Assembly: GCA_030696045.1 (NCBI GenBank)
Contig: JAUYNO010000058.1
Location: 1 to 64,000, forward strand
Reading direction: 5' to 3'
DNA from: Stagnimonas sp.
GTDB taxonomy: Bacteria > Pseudomonadota > Gammaproteobacteria > Nevskiales > Nevskiaceae
DNA: 64,000 nt
In this document: piece after piece, positions 47,231 to 56,684 of the stretch
Layout of the letters: every line of letters starts with the position of its first letter
Numbering within the stretch: position 1 is the first letter of the stretch
Translations under genes and position numbers: made by a program
The notes under the pieces: generated by a model
Seen by the model: only the letters and a program-made list of their open reading frames with translations
What the model was told of the DNA's origin: nothing
Database searches by the model: none

Positions 47231-47929
47231 ATGCCGCAACGTCGCCTAGACCGCTGGCTGTTCGTCGGGGGCCCTCTGCTGGCCCTGGTCGGCGGCTACG
47301 TCAACGTGATCCTGCTGCTGCGCTTCGCGATGCCGGTGAGCCATGTCACCGGCGCGGTGGCGCATCTGGGCATGGACGGCGTCCACCAGCACGGCGAGTC
47401 GCTGCGGCTGGCGGCGAGCATGGTGCTGGCCTTCCTGCTGGGTGCGGTGATGACCGGCTACTGGACCGAGGGCCAGCTGTTCCAGCACAAGCGGCGCTAC
47501 GGCCTGGTGTTCGTGCTGCAGGGCCTGCTGTTCGGATTCGCCGCGTACTGGCTGGCGCTCGACAGCCGCCTGGCGGTGCCGGCGGCGGCCTGCGGCTGCG
47601 GCATGCAGAACGCCATGGCCAGCAGCTACCGTGGCCTCAACCTGCGCACCACCCACATGACCGGGGTGGTGACCGACATCGGCGTGCTGCTGGGCCTGCG
47701 CCTGCGCGGCCAGGCGATCCAGAGCTGGCGGCTGGGCCTGCTCTGCCTGATCTTCCTGGGCTATCTCGCCGGCACCCTGCTGGGCGTGCTGCTCGCCGAC
47801 TGGCTGCAGGCGCTGGCACTGTACCTGGCCGCCGGGGTCTGCCTGTTCGGCGGTCTAGGCTATCTGTTGCTGTTCGCCCGCCGGCGTACCGCCAGTTCAG
47901 TATCGATTCAGGCCGGCGACGATCAATGA
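47231..47929 (+). CDS. DUF1275 (YoaK-like) membrane protein
   Basis: The product is 232 residues with six hydrophobic helices. FVGGPLLALVGGYVNVILLL, SHVTGAVAHLG, GCGMQNAMASSYRGLNLRTT and HMTGVVTDIGVLLGLRLRG are the conserved blocks of DUF1275, a family of small inner-membrane proteins of unknown function. The family's internal near-repeat (MSHVTG / THMTGV) is visible. It begins 4 bases after hslR. Confidence 0.85.
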   Translation: MPQRRLDRWLFVGGPLLALVGGYVNVILLLRFAMPVSHVTGAVAHLGMDGVHQHGESLRLAASMVLAFLLGAVMTGYWTEGQLFQHKRRYGLVFVLQGLLFGFAAYWLALDSRLAVPAAACGCGMQNAMASSYRGLNLRTTHMTGVVTDIGVLLGLRLRGQAIQSWRLGLLCLIFLGYLAGTLLGVLLADWLQALALYLAAGVCLFGGLGYLLLFARRRTASSVSIQAGDDQ

Positions 47930-47960
47930 GCGCCACCGCCTTTCACCACGGAGCACCACC

Positions 47961-48287
47961 ATGAAACTCTACCGTCCCCTGCGCCTGCTGCTGACCCTGT
48001 CGACGCTCGTCGTCGGCACCGCCGTGGCGGCGACCGATCCCCTGGTGATCCTCCAGGGCAGCACCGCTGCCGGCGACAGCACGATCAACCTGCGCCACGA
48101 GCAGCCCGCCGCCTGCGCCATGCCCAGCGTCGGCGACTGCGCTGGCTGCGCGGTGAGCTGCCAGACCGGCCAGGCCGCCGTCTGCAAGCCGGGCAAGGTC
48201 AGCGCCGCGATGGGCGACGGCAGCTGCCAGCGCGAGCCGCTGTGCCGTTGCGAGAGTGCGACGCCCGGCCCTTCGACCAAGCGCTGA
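47961..48287 (+). CDS. Secreted Cys-rich small protein
   Basis: The product is 108 residues. A signal peptide ends GTAVAAT near residue 24. The mature part has eight Cys residues in a short span, including CAMPSVGDCAGCAVSC and CQREPLCRCES, suggesting disulfides in the periplasm or outside the cell. No family was recognised. It is followed by a strong bidirectional terminator. Confidence 0.65.
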   Translation: MKLYRPLRLLLTLSTLVVGTAVAATDPLVILQGSTAAGDSTINLRHEQPAACAMPSVGDCAGCAVSCQTGQAAVCKPGKVSAAMGDGSCQREPLCRCESATPGPSTKR

Positions 48288-48294
48288 GCCCAAC

Positions 48295-48331
48295 AAAAAA
48301 GCCGCCCTGCCAGATGGCAGGGCGGCTTTTT
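48295..48331. terminator. Strong bidirectional rho-independent terminator
   Basis: Stem GCCGCCCTGCC/GGCAGGGCGGC with loop AGAT, preceded by six A and followed by five T, so it works on both strands. It serves the Cys-rich gene (plus) and rhlE (minus). Confidence 0.95.
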
Positions 48332-48345
48332 ATTGGCTGCCGGGG

Positions 48346-49875
48346 CTAGCGACCGCCGCCACCGCGCGAGCCCGAGCGATGCTGGCCGGGCCGGCCGCCG
48401 CCGCCCGGACGACCACCGCCACCGGGACGGCCAGCACCAGCCGGCTTGTTGTGGGCCGGCAGGTTACCGCGGCCGGTGCCCGGCGCGAAGCCGCCGGTGT
48501 GCGCCGGCTCGGCACGCGCCGCCGGACCGCCGCTGCGATGCTCGGCCGGACGCGCCGCGCCTTCCGCGCGCTGCGGGCTGGCCGGACGGTTCCAGGACTC
48601 ACCGCGGCCCGCCGCCGGCGCGGCCGACGAGCGCCCACCGCCGCCACCGCGACCGTCGCGGCCCTGGCCACCGCCGCGACCACGGCCACCCTGGGGCGGA
48701 CGCGGCGGGCGCGGCGCTTCCGGGCGATCCGCTGCTGCCGAAGGCGTGAAGCCTTCCACCGCCAGCACCGGAATCTCGCGCTTGATCAGGCGCTGGATGT
48801 CGCGCAGGAAGGCGCGCTCGTCCGGGGCGCAGAAGCTCAGCGCCTCGCCGTCGTTGCCGGCACGGCCGGTGCGACCGATGCGGTGCACGTAGTCCTCGGG
48901 CACGTTCGGCAGCTCGAAGTTGATGACGTGGGGCAGTTGGTCGATGTCGATGCCGCGCGCGGCGATGTCGGTCGCCACCAGGGCGCGGATCTTCTTCGCC
49001 TTGAAGTCGGCCAGCGCCTTGGTGCGCGCGCTCTGGCTCTTGTTGCCGTGCAGCGCCGCCGCCGGCAGGCCGACTTCGTTGAGGTAGTCGCAGATGCGGT
49101 TGGCGCCGTGCTTCATGCGCGCGAAGACCAGAACTTGTTGCCAGTCGCCCTGACGCATCAGGTGGCTGAGCAGTTCCTTCTTGTGGCGCTGCTCGACGTA
49201 GGTGACCTTCTGGGTCACGGTGTCGATGGTGCTGTTGCGCGGCGCGATGTCGATCTCGCGCGGCTGGTGCAGGAAGGTCTTGGCGAGGGTGCGGATCTCG
49301 TCCGAGAAAGTCGCCGAGAACAGCAGGTTCTGGCGCTTGGCCGGCAGCATCCGCAGCACTTTCTTGATGTCGTGGATGAAGCCCATGTCGAGCATGCGGT
49401 CGGCTTCATCAAGGATAAAGGTCTCGATGCGCGACAGGTCGGCGTAGCGGTCGGTGGCGAGTTCGAGCAGGCGGCCCGGCGTGGCGATGATGATGTCGAC
49501 GCCACGGCGCAGGCCGTCGATCTGCGGCTGGTGGCCGACGCCACCGAAGATCACCATGCTCTTCAGCGGCAGGTCCTTGCCATAGGTGGCAATGCTCTCG
49601 GCGACCTGGGCGGCGAGTTCGCGGGTCGGCGTCAGCACCAGCACGCGCGGATAGCGCTTGGCCGGGGCCGGCGTCGGATTGGCCATCAGCCGGTGCAGCA
49701 TCGGCAGGGTGAAGCCGGCGGTCTTGCCGGTGCCGGTCTGGGCGGCGGCGAGCAGGTCATGGCCTTCCAGCACCACCGGAATGGCGCGCAGCTGGATCGG
49801 GGTGGGGGTGGTATAGCCCTCGCGGGCCACAGCAGTCAGCAGGGCCTGGTGCAGGCCCAGTTCGGCAAAAGACAT
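48346..49875 (-). CDS. rhlE: DEAD-box ATP-dependent RNA helicase, RhlE-type
   Basis: The product is 509 residues. All core motifs are present: the Q motif (MSFAELGL, then YTTPTPIQ), AQTGTGKT (motif I), [24 protein letters not shown], and HRIGRTGR (VI). The C-terminal ~120 residues are Gly/Arg/Pro-rich ([20 protein letters not shown]), a flexible RNA-binding tail. It unwinds short RNA duplexes in ribosome assembly or RNA decay. ATG 49875 has GGAG upstream; the frame to 49956 has no support. Confidence 0.9.
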   Translation of the reverse strand: MSFAELGLHQALLTAVAREGYTTPTPIQLRAIPVVLEGHDLLAAAQTGTGKTAGFTLPMLHRLMANPTPAPAKRYPRVLVLTPTRELAAQVAESIATYGKDLPLKSMVIFGGVGHQPQIDGLRRGVDIIIATPGRLLELATDRYADLSRIETFILDEADRMLDMGFIHDIKKVLRMLPAKRQNLLFSATFSDEIRTLAKTFLHQPREIDIAPRNSTIDTVTQKVTYVEQRHKKELLSHLMRQGDWQQVLVFARMKHGANRICDYLNEVGLPAAALHGNKSQSARTKALADFKAKKIRALVATDIAARGIDIDQLPHVINFELPNVPEDYVHRIGRTGRAGNDGEALSFCAPDERAFLRDIQRLIKREIPVLAVEGFTPSAAADRPEAPRPPRPPQGGRGRGGGQGRDGRGGGGGRSSAAPAAGRGESWNRPASPQRAEGAARPAEHRSGGPAARAEPAHTGGFAPGTGRGNLPAHNKPAGAGRPGGGGRPGGGGRPGQHRSGSRGGGGR

Positions 49876-50014
49876 CGAAACTCCGGGAGCGCCGTCGGAT
49901 GGGCGTGCAGGCTCGCTTCGAGACCTGACGGCAGGGCGCGCGACGGAAGACCGCACCCAGTGAAGGGCGCGGATTATACGGGCTGCGGAGAATCCTGCTC
50001 GAGGTGCCGGCGGC

Positions 50015-50416
50015 TCAGGCGTTGTCGTGGATCGCCTTCAGCACGTCGCTGCGCGAAATCTGGCCGACCAGCTTGCCGTTCTCGATCACCGGAAACCGCT
50101 TGAACGGCGAGTCGAGGAAGCGGTTGGCAACCGCGAGCAGGGTCTCGTCCGGCGCCAGGCACTGCACACTGCTGGCCATGAAGTCGCTGACGGTGCCGGG
50201 CGAGACGCCCTCGTAGCTGGCCATCACCGCCACTTTCAGGCAGTCCTTCTCCGACAGCATGCCCACCAGCTTGCCACTCGCCTCGCAGACCGGGGCGCCG
50301 GAATGGCCGCTCTTCACCAGGGCACCGAGGGCGGTCATCACGTCGGTGTCCGGCGTGAAGGTCAGCAGGTTGCGGGTCATGTAGTCACGCACGCTGTAGG
50401 CGCTCAGGTCGGCCAT
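50015..50416 (-). CDS. Tandem CBS-domain protein
   Basis: The product is 133 residues made of two CBS motifs: [20 protein letters not shown] to [13 protein letters not shown], and [20 protein letters not shown] to [15 protein letters not shown]. The pair forms a Bateman module that binds adenosine nucleotides. There is no catalytic domain, so it probably regulates another protein. It lies between rhlE and glk on the same strand. Confidence 0.85.
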   Translation of the reverse strand: MADLSAYSVRDYMTRNLLTFTPDTDVMTALGALVKSGHSGAPVCEASGKLVGMLSEKDCLKVAVMASYEGVSPGTVSDFMASSVQCLAPDETLLAVANRFLDSPFKRFPVIENGKLVGQISRSDVLKAIHDNA

Positions 50417-50486
50417 GCTCTCGTCTCCTCCAGCGCCTCTTCGGCGCAGCTCAAGACTAGCGCAAGCTGCGGTCGGCCGGGAGACT

Positions 50487-51461
50487 CTAAACGAATGAGC
50501 CGGCCAGTCCCAGCAAGGCCGGGTACGGATGGATCACGGTGGCGCTGGGCACCGCCGCCAACCGCGCCTGGTAGGACGGTTCCCGGGCCTCGAAGGCGGT
50601 GCGGAACAGCAGGCTGTCGAAGTCCTCGGCCCAGCGCGGCAGGATGCCGCCGGCCAGCAGCAGGCCCCGGGCGCCGAAGATCAGGGCCAGATCGCCGGCG
50701 AAGGCGCCCAGCGAGGCGGTGAAATGCCAGACCGCCTCGCGCGCGAGCAGATGACCGGCCTTGGCCTCCTGCCAGACCTCAGCCGGGTCGGCCGCCGTCG
50801 CCGCCACCTCGCGCAGATCGGCCACCACCTGGTAGAGCCGCCACAGCCCGGGGCCGCTCAGCACCAGTTCGGCGGAGACATAGCCGTATCGCTCCGCCAG
50901 CCGGTTCCAGATCGGAACCGCGGCCTGGTCCGGGGGCGCCAGCCGGGCATGACCACCCTCGCCTGCCACGACCCTGCCACCCGGCAGCCAGGCGGCAACG
51001 CCGAGGCCGGTACCGGGCCCTAGCACCACCGTGGCTTCTTCGTAGGGCGGCGCCTCCCGGCCGTGCGGCTGCAGGTCGAAGCCGCTCAGCAGCGGGGCGG
51101 CGGCGGCGATGGCGGCGAAGTCATTGACCAGCAGCACCCGGGGAACGCCGAACACGTGGGCGACCGCCTCAGCACTGATCCGCAGTCCGGCATTGGTGAG
51201 CTGGGCCTGCGCCGAGCGGCCCTCGCCCTCCACCGGGCCGGCAACCCCGATCACCACCGAGGACAGCGGCGGCGCGCCCTGGCGGCACCAGTAGGACGCC
51301 AGGCTGTCGGCCAGATCCTTGCTGTCCGCGGTGGCCAGCACCTCGACCGCCCTCAGCTCCGCCTTGCCAGTCGCGGGCTCGGCGAGCGCCATACGCAGGT
51401 TGGTGCCGCCAAGGTCCGCCACCAGCCGGAAACCCCGCGCGTCCGTCTCGTCAGTCGCCAT
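50487..51461 (-). CDS. glk: Glucokinase
   Basis: The product is 324 residues. The phosphate-1 loop LVADLGGTNLRMAL (about 12-25), GVAGPVEGEGRSAQ, LLVNDFAAIA with the catalytic Asp and VLGPGTGLGVAAWLP identify the Glk family of ROK-unrelated hexokinases. It turns glucose into glucose-6-phosphate, which feeds otsA. Its start overlaps the otsA stop by 11 bases, so it is the last gene of the trehalose operon; the glucose could come from the GH15 enzyme. Confidence 0.92.
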   Translation of the reverse strand: MATDETDARGFRLVADLGGTNLRMALAEPATGKAELRAVEVLATADSKDLADSLASYWCRQGAPPLSSVVIGVAGPVEGEGRSAQAQLTNAGLRISAEAVAHVFGVPRVLLVNDFAAIAAAAPLLSGFDLQPHGREAPPYEEATVVLGPGTGLGVAAWLPGGRVVAGEGGHARLAPPDQAAVPIWNRLAERYGYVSAELVLSGPGLWRLYQVVADLREVAATAADPAEVWQEAKAGHLLAREAVWHFTASLGAFAGDLALIFGARGLLLAGGILPRWAEDFDSLLFRTAFEAREPSYQARLAAVPSATVIHPYPALLGLAGSFV

Positions 51462-52830
51462 GCCCGCCCGTCTCCTTGAGTGTGCCCAGAAATTCCCGGC
51501 TCCAGCGCCGGATGTCGTAGTCGAGCAGCCCCTGCATCAGCTCCCGGTGCCGGCGCTGGCGCTCGTCCAACGGCATGTGCCGCGCGATCTGCATCGCCTC
51601 GGCGACGGCGACTGTGTCGTAAGGATTGACGATCAGCGCTGCCTTCATCTGGGCGGCGGCGCCAGCAAAGCGCGACAGCACCAGCACGCCGGGATCGGCC
51701 GGGTCCTGCGCCGCGACATACTCCTTGGCGACCAGGTTCATGCCGTCGCGCAGCGGCGTCACCAGCCCGACCTTGCTGGCACGATACAGCCCGGCCAGGC
51801 CACGGCGCGACACCGTGCGGTTGATGTAGCGCAGCGGCGTCCAGTCGACGTCGGCGAAAGCGCCGTTGATGCGGGCCGAGAGATGCTCCAACTCGCTGCG
51901 CAGGGTCGCGTACTCCGGCACCGTTTCCCGCGACAGCGGCGCCACCTGCAGGAACTCGACCTGGCCGCGCGTGGCGGGATAGTCCTGCAGCAGCCGCTCG
52001 TAGGCGAGGAAGCGCTGCGGGATGCCCTTGGTGTAGTCGAGCCGATCCACGCCGATGATCTGGTCGCGTCCGCGCAAGGCGGTCTTGACCCTTTGCCACT
52101 GGCGCTGGCCGTCTTCGGTCCAGACGAACTCGGCGTACTCGCGGGCATCGATACCGATGGGAAAGGCCTTGATCCGCACCTTGCGCCCCAGCGCGCAGAG
52201 CACATCACCCGCCAGCGTCGCGCCCGGAATCTCGTTCACCGCGTAGTCGAGAAAGCGCTCGCAGTCGCGCTCGGTATGGAAGCCCAGCAGGTCGTAGGCC
52301 ATCAAGGCCTGCAGGATGCGGTCCTGGTGCGGCAGGGTCAGCAGCACTTCCCGCGAGGGGAAGGGAATGTGCAGGAAGAAGCCGATGTGCTGGTCCACGC
52401 CCATCTCGCGCAGGGTTTCGGCGAAGGGGATCAGGTGGTAGTCGTGCACCCAGATCACGTCGTCGGGAAGCAGGTGCGGGCGCAGGGTCTGCGCGAAGCG
52501 GGCGTTCACCCGCCGGTAGCCGTCGAAGTAGCGACGGTCGTAGGCGGTGAGATCGATTCGATAGTGGAACAACGGCCACAGGCAGCGGTTGGCGAAGCCG
52601 TTGTAGTAGTCCTCGTGCTCCTGCGGCGTCAGGTCGGTGGTGAGCGTGTGCAGGCCGCCACCACGCTCGGTAGTCGCACCCGAGCTTGCCTCGGCGATCT
52701 TGCCGCTCCAACCGAACCACAGGCCCTTGCTCGCCTTCAAGGAATCGACCAGGGCGATAGCGAGGCCGCCGGCCCTGGTCGCACCACGGATCGGACCGAC
52801 CCGGTTGGAGACCGCCACCAGGCGACTCAC
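51451..52830 (-). CDS. otsA: Trehalose-6-phosphate synthase
   Basis: The product is 459 residues, a GT20 enzyme that joins UDP-glucose and glucose-6-phosphate. [20 protein letters not shown] at the start, [18 protein letters not shown] (about 118-135), [20 protein letters not shown] (about 250-269) and [17 protein letters not shown] are the donor and acceptor sites. The GTG at 52830 overlaps the GH15 stop (GTGA). An in-frame extension upstream to 53433 lies within the GH15 gene and is not used. Confidence 0.92.
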   Translation of the reverse strand: MSRLVAVSNRVGPIRGATRAGGLAIALVDSLKASKGLWFGWSGKIAEASSGATTERGGGLHTLTTDLTPQEHEDYYNGFANRCLWPLFHYRIDLTAYDRRYFDGYRRVNARFAQTLRPHLLPDDVIWVHDYHLIPFAETLREMGVDQHIGFFLHIPFPSREVLLTLPHQDRILQALMAYDLLGFHTERDCERFLDYAVNEIPGATLAGDVLCALGRKVRIKAFPIGIDAREYAEFVWTEDGQRQWQRVKTALRGRDQIIGVDRLDYTKGIPQRFLAYERLLQDYPATRGQVEFLQVAPLSRETVPEYATLRSELEHLSARINGAFADVDWTPLRYINRTVSRRGLAGLYRASKVGLVTPLRDGMNLVAKEYVAAQDPADPGVLVLSRFAGAAAQMKAALIVNPYDTVAVAEAMQIARHMPLDERQRRHRELMQGLLDYDIRRWSREFLGTLKETGGHGD

Positions 52831-54620
52831 ACCACCTCCGACCAGGGCCGCGACAGCCGGGTGGCGACATTGATGACCCCGACCAGGGAATAGGTCTGCG
52901 GGTAATTGCCCCACAACTCGCCGGTTTCCGGATGCAGGTCTTCCGACAGCAGGCCGACGTGATTGCGGCGCGCCAGCATGCGCTCGAACAGCGCCCTCGC
53001 CTCGTCCCTGCGCCCGAGTCGGATCAGCGCGTCGATGTACCAGAAGGTGCAGATGTTGAACGCGGTCTCCGGCTTTCCGAAGTCGTCGCTGGCGTGATAG
53101 CGGAACAGGAAGTCGCCATGCTTCAGGCGCTGCTCGACGCTGGCGACGGTGGCCGCGAAGCGCGGATCGTCCGGCTTGAGGAAACTCACCTCGCCGATCA
53201 GCAGCAGGCCGGCCTCGATGTCGTGTCCGCCGAAGCTTTCGGCGAAGCTGCCACGCTCGACATTCCAGGCCTGGGTCTCGATGGCGCTGCGGATTTCCTG
53301 CGCGCGCGCCAGCCAGATGGCAGCGCGCTCCGGCAAGGCCAGATGCACGGCGATCTTCGCCAGCCGGTCGCAGGCCGCCCAGCACATCAGCGCCGAGGAT
53401 GTATGCACCCGGGCGCGGGAGCGCAGTTCCCACATGCCGGCATCGGCAGTGTTGTAGACCGCATGGGCGCGATCACCCATCTTCTCCAGCCGCTCGAACT
53501 CGCTGCGGCCGGCGGGCTTGAGCAGGCGCTGGTCGAAGAAGGCCTGGCTGTAGGCCAGTACCACATTGCCGTAGACATCGTGCTGGTGATGCTCGTGCGC
53601 CTGATTGCCGATGCGCACCGGACCCATCCCGCGATAGCCGGGCAGCGCCGGTGCCTCCGATTCGGTCAGGCGATACTCCTGGGCGATGCCGAACACCGGC
53701 TGCAGGTGCAGCGAGGCGCCGGGCGGCACGATCAGGTTGGCGAGATAGCGGAGGTAGTGCTCCATGGTCTCGACTTCCGACAGTCGATTGAGCGCGCGTA
53801 CCACGAAGAAGGCATCGCGCAGCCAGCAGTAGCGGTAGTCCCAGTTGCGCCGGCTATCGGCCGCCTCCGGAATGCTGGTGGTGAGCGCGGCGATGATCGC
53901 GCCGGTTTCCTCGAAGGTGCAGAGCTTGAGCGTGATGGCGGCGCGGATCACGGCCTCCTGCCACTCCAGTGGCAGCGACAGCCGTCGCACCCATTCGCGC
54001 CAATGCAGCTCGGTTGCTTCCTGGAACTCGCGGGCGATGGTCTCGACGCCCTCGCGCAGGGTCTCGTCCGGCGTCAGCAGGAAGCTGATCGGGCCTTCAA
54101 GCAGGAACGCGGTCTCCGCCAGCACATAGGCAATCGGCGCATTGGTGGTCAGCCGCAGCGTCTGCTGAGGGCCGATGTAGCGGATGTGGTTGCTGCCCTG
54201 CGTCAGCTGCGGCCTGCTGGCGCCGTACTCGAAGCGCGGCCGCAGCTTGACCAGGATGCGCGGCGCGCCGGCCAGGGGCCGCACCCGACGCACCAGCTGC
54301 ACCGGCCGGAACATGCGGCCGCGCGCCGCGAAGCGCGGTGCAAAGTCGGTGATCTCGATGGCATTGCCACGCTCGTCGTATTGGCGGGTCCGCAGCACGG
54401 CGGTGTTCGGCAGGTACTCCTGCTCGCTGCGGCTCAAGCCCTCGATCTGGATGCTCCAGGCACCGTCGTCGGGCTCACTGCCGCCACCGAGCAGGGCATG
54501 GAACACCGGGTCGGCGTCAAAGCGCGGCAGGCAGCACCAGACCACCCGGCCTTCGCGGTCCACCAGCGCGCCGTAGCTGCAATTGCCGATGACGCCGAGA
54601 TCGAGCGTGGGCTGCGGCAT
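52827..54620 (-). CDS. GH15 family glucoamylase-like glycoside hydrolase
   Basis: The product is about 597 residues. The N-terminal beta-sandwich (LGVIGNCSYGALVDREGRVV) is followed by an (alpha/alpha)6 barrel with the signatures NWDYRYCWLRDAFFVV (about residue 262), NQAHEHHQHDVYG and HPETGELWGNYPQTYSLVG (about 568-586), whose Glu residues are the likely acid and base. There is no signal peptide, so it acts in the cytoplasm. GH15 members next to otsAB include trehalases and trehalose-6-phosphate-linked enzymes. ATG 54620 is preferred; a GTG at 54629 overlapping otsB is possible. Confidence 0.85.
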   Translation of the reverse strand: MPQPTLDLGVIGNCSYGALVDREGRVVWCCLPRFDADPVFHALLGGGSEPDDGAWSIQIEGLSRSEQEYLPNTAVLRTRQYDERGNAIEITDFAPRFAARGRMFRPVQLVRRVRPLAGAPRILVKLRPRFEYGASRPQLTQGSNHIRYIGPQQTLRLTTNAPIAYVLAETAFLLEGPISFLLTPDETLREGVETIAREFQEATELHWREWVRRLSLPLEWQEAVIRAAITLKLCTFEETGAIIAALTTSIPEAADSRRNWDYRYCWLRDAFFVVRALNRLSEVETMEHYLRYLANLIVPPGASLHLQPVFGIAQEYRLTESEAPALPGYRGMGPVRIGNQAHEHHQHDVYGNVVLAYSQAFFDQRLLKPAGRSEFERLEKMGDRAHAVYNTADAGMWELRSRARVHTSSALMCWAACDRLAKIAVHLALPERAAIWLARAQEIRSAIETQAWNVERGSFAESFGGHDIEAGLLLIGEVSFLKPDDPRFAATVASVEQRLKHGDFLFRYHASDDFGKPETAFNICTFWYIDALIRLGRRDEARALFERMLARRNHVGLLSEDLHPETGELWGNYPQTYSLVGVINVATRLSRPWSEVV

Positions 54621-54621
54621 C

Positions 54622-55353
54622 TCAGGCACCGATCAGCTGCGGCCGCGCACTGCTCGCCAGCAGCCAGAGCAGCACCGCCTGCGGATCGACCAGCCGGCTG
54701 TCGGCACGACTGCCGCCCGGCCCGACCTTGATCGCGATGCCGCCCAGCGATTGCGCCGCGCGCATTGCGTCCTCGTCGGTCCGGTCGTCACCCACGAACA
54801 CCGGGATGCGGCCCGCAAACGGCGGCCGCGCCATGAAGTCGAGCAAGGCCAGGCCCTTGTCCAGACCGTGCGGGCGCGCCTCGTGCACGAACTTGCCGGA
54901 GACGATGGCCAGGTTGGCGCTGCCGACCACGCCCCGCAGCAACTCCAGCGCCTGCAGCTCCTGCTCCGGCGCCGCGCGGTAGTGGATGGCCAGTGCCGCC
55001 CCCTTGTCCTCGACCCAGAGCCCCGGACAGGGCGCCGCGCAGTTCCGCAGCGCTTCCGCGAGCCCGGTGTCTGCCATCAGTTCGCGGATCGGTCCCTGCG
55101 CCTGCTCGCGGCGCTGTGCGCCGTGCAGGCCCGCGCCCGCCAGCTGCAGCGGCGCCAGCACGGCGTCGACCGACTCCAGACGGCGACCGGTGAGGATCGC
55201 CAGCGCACCGTCCAGGCGCTGCTGGTATTCCACCAGCAGGGGCACCAGTCCGGCATCGGGGCGGACCTCGTCCGGCCGCCCGGCCAGATCGACCAGGGTG
55301 CCGTCGAAGTCGAGAAAGAGCGCGTGTTGTCCGGAGAGCGTCGGCGGAGGCAT
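54622..55353 (-). CDS. otsB: Trehalose-6-phosphate phosphatase
   Basis: The product is 243 residues of the HAD superfamily. The catalytic motif FLDFDGTLVDLAG (about 13-25) carries both Asp residues; FVHEARPHGLDKGLALLDF and FVGDDRTDEDAMRA (about 188-201) are motifs III and IV. It removes phosphate from trehalose-6-phosphate to give the compatible solute trehalose. It is the first gene of the otsB-GH15-otsA-glk operon. Confidence 0.92.
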   Translation of the reverse strand: MPPPTLSGQHALFLDFDGTLVDLAGRPDEVRPDAGLVPLLVEYQQRLDGALAILTGRRLESVDAVLAPLQLAGAGLHGAQRREQAQGPIRELMADTGLAEALRNCAAPCPGLWVEDKGAALAIHYRAAPEQELQALELLRGVVGSANLAIVSGKFVHEARPHGLDKGLALLDFMARPPFAGRIPVFVGDDRTDEDAMRAAQSLGGIAIKVGPGGSRADSRLVDPQAVLLWLLASSARPQLIGA

Positions 55354-55456
55354 GGCGTCAAGCCAGAGTCACGGTAGGGATAGGGTGAGGAGCGCAAAAA
55401 CTCCCCGAACCGATCTTGACCGCGGCCGCCTGAGCGTCCGGTTAACGCACCAGCTG

Positions 55457-56614
55457 CTAGTTATTTGCAGCCGGCTCCTTCGCCTTGCTGCCGAGGCCGC
55501 GCTCCAACAGCTCCAACTGCTGCTTGCCGGATGGCAGCGCGATGCCATCGGCGGAGAACCGGCCGAGAATGGCGTAGCGCAGTTCGCTGGCCACCGCGCC
55601 GCGATCATGGATGTTGCTGATGTAGCCGCCGATCTCGAAGGTGAGGGTACCGGCGCCGAAATCCTTCAGCGACACGAAAGGGCCGCCCAGCCCTGGCACG
55701 GCATCAGCCTGGATCAGACGTAGCGAATCCCTCACCACCTGCTGCAGGGCCGAAGTCACTTTCAGCGGATCGCTGCCGGCATCGACCAGCACGTTCATCA
55801 GGACCCGGCCATAGGTATTGCCATAGGTGAGGTTCTCGACCCGGTTGGAAATCAGCTCGGAGTTGGGGACGATGATCACGGTCTTGTCCCAGGTCTCGAT
55901 CTCGGTGGCGCGGATGCGGATGTGGCGAACGAAGCCTTCGGTGGTGCCGACCTTGACGTAGTCACCAACCCGCACCGGTCGCTCGAACAGCAGGATCAGG
56001 CCGGAGACAAAATTGTTGATGATGTTCTGCAGGCCGAAACCGATACCGACCGACAGGGCGCCGGCGACGATGGCGAGCTTGCCCAGGTCGAGGCCGGCGA
56101 CCGTGAGGCCGACCATGCTGGCGAGGATGAAGGTGACGTAGCCAAACAGGGTCGCGACCGACACCCGCACCCCGGGGTCGAGTTGCGACAGCGGCAGCCA
56201 GTCTTCCTCCAGCTTCTTCTTGATGTAGCGGGTGAAGGTGATCAGCAGGAAGAACCAGATCAGGCCCAGCAGCAGAGCCGAGGGCACGATATGCGAGCGC
56301 CCGATCTTGAAGCCGGTGCCGGTGAGCACCTCGCTCACCCTCTCGCCGAGGTCGTGCTCACCCCAGACGTGCAGCAGCAGGTAAGCGATGAACGGCCAGA
56401 GCACGAACTGATAGCTGAGCGTCAGCCACTTCAGTTCATGGATGTGCTTGCCCTCGGCGACGCCGATACGGCGCCGCACGCGGCGCTGCCAGGCAAAGCG
56501 ACCTGCATCCATGGTGCGGGTGAGGTATTCGACTGCCAGCGAGCACAGGGTGCCGAAGGCGACCAGGGCCAGGGTGCTGGTGGTCGGATTGGCGGTGACC
56601 CAGACAGGCAGCAT
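55457..56614 (-). CDS. MscS-family mechanosensitive channel
   Basis: The product is 385 residues with five hydrophobic helices. The pore-lining helix is GKLAIVAGALSVGIGFGLQN followed by IINNFVSGLILLFERPVRVG (about 185-224), the conserved MscS signature. The beta domain follows (DYVKVGTTEGFVRHIRIRAT, IIVPNSELISNRVENLTYG). It opens under membrane tension to release solutes such as trehalose during hypo-osmotic shock, which fits the neighbouring trehalose operon. ATG 56614 is preferred over a TTG at 56623. The gene lies about 100 bases before the ots operon on the same strand. Confidence 0.88.
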   Translation of the reverse strand: MLPVWVTANPTTSTLALVAFGTLCSLAVEYLTRTMDAGRFAWQRRVRRRIGVAEGKHIHELKWLTLSYQFVLWPFIAYLLLHVWGEHDLGERVSEVLTGTGFKIGRSHIVPSALLLGLIWFFLLITFTRYIKKKLEEDWLPLSQLDPGVRVSVATLFGYVTFILASMVGLTVAGLDLGKLAIVAGALSVGIGFGLQNIINNFVSGLILLFERPVRVGDYVKVGTTEGFVRHIRIRATEIETWDKTVIIVPNSELISNRVENLTYGNTYGRVLMNVLVDAGSDPLKVTSALQQVVRDSLRLIQADAVPGLGGPFVSLKDFGAGTLTFEIGGYISNIHDRGAVASELRYAILGRFSADGIALPSGKQQLELLERGLGSKAKEPAANN

Positions 56615-56684
56615 TACTTTCAATCCCTAGAGTTATGAAGGCGGGCATTTTCCACTAACTGCCTCGCCATGCCAGCATGTCGGC

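Noticed and set aside
48256-50103. 615-codon plus-strand frame opposite rhlE
   Set aside because: It is the mirror of the helicase gene and its Gly/Arg tail, and it reads through a strong terminator.
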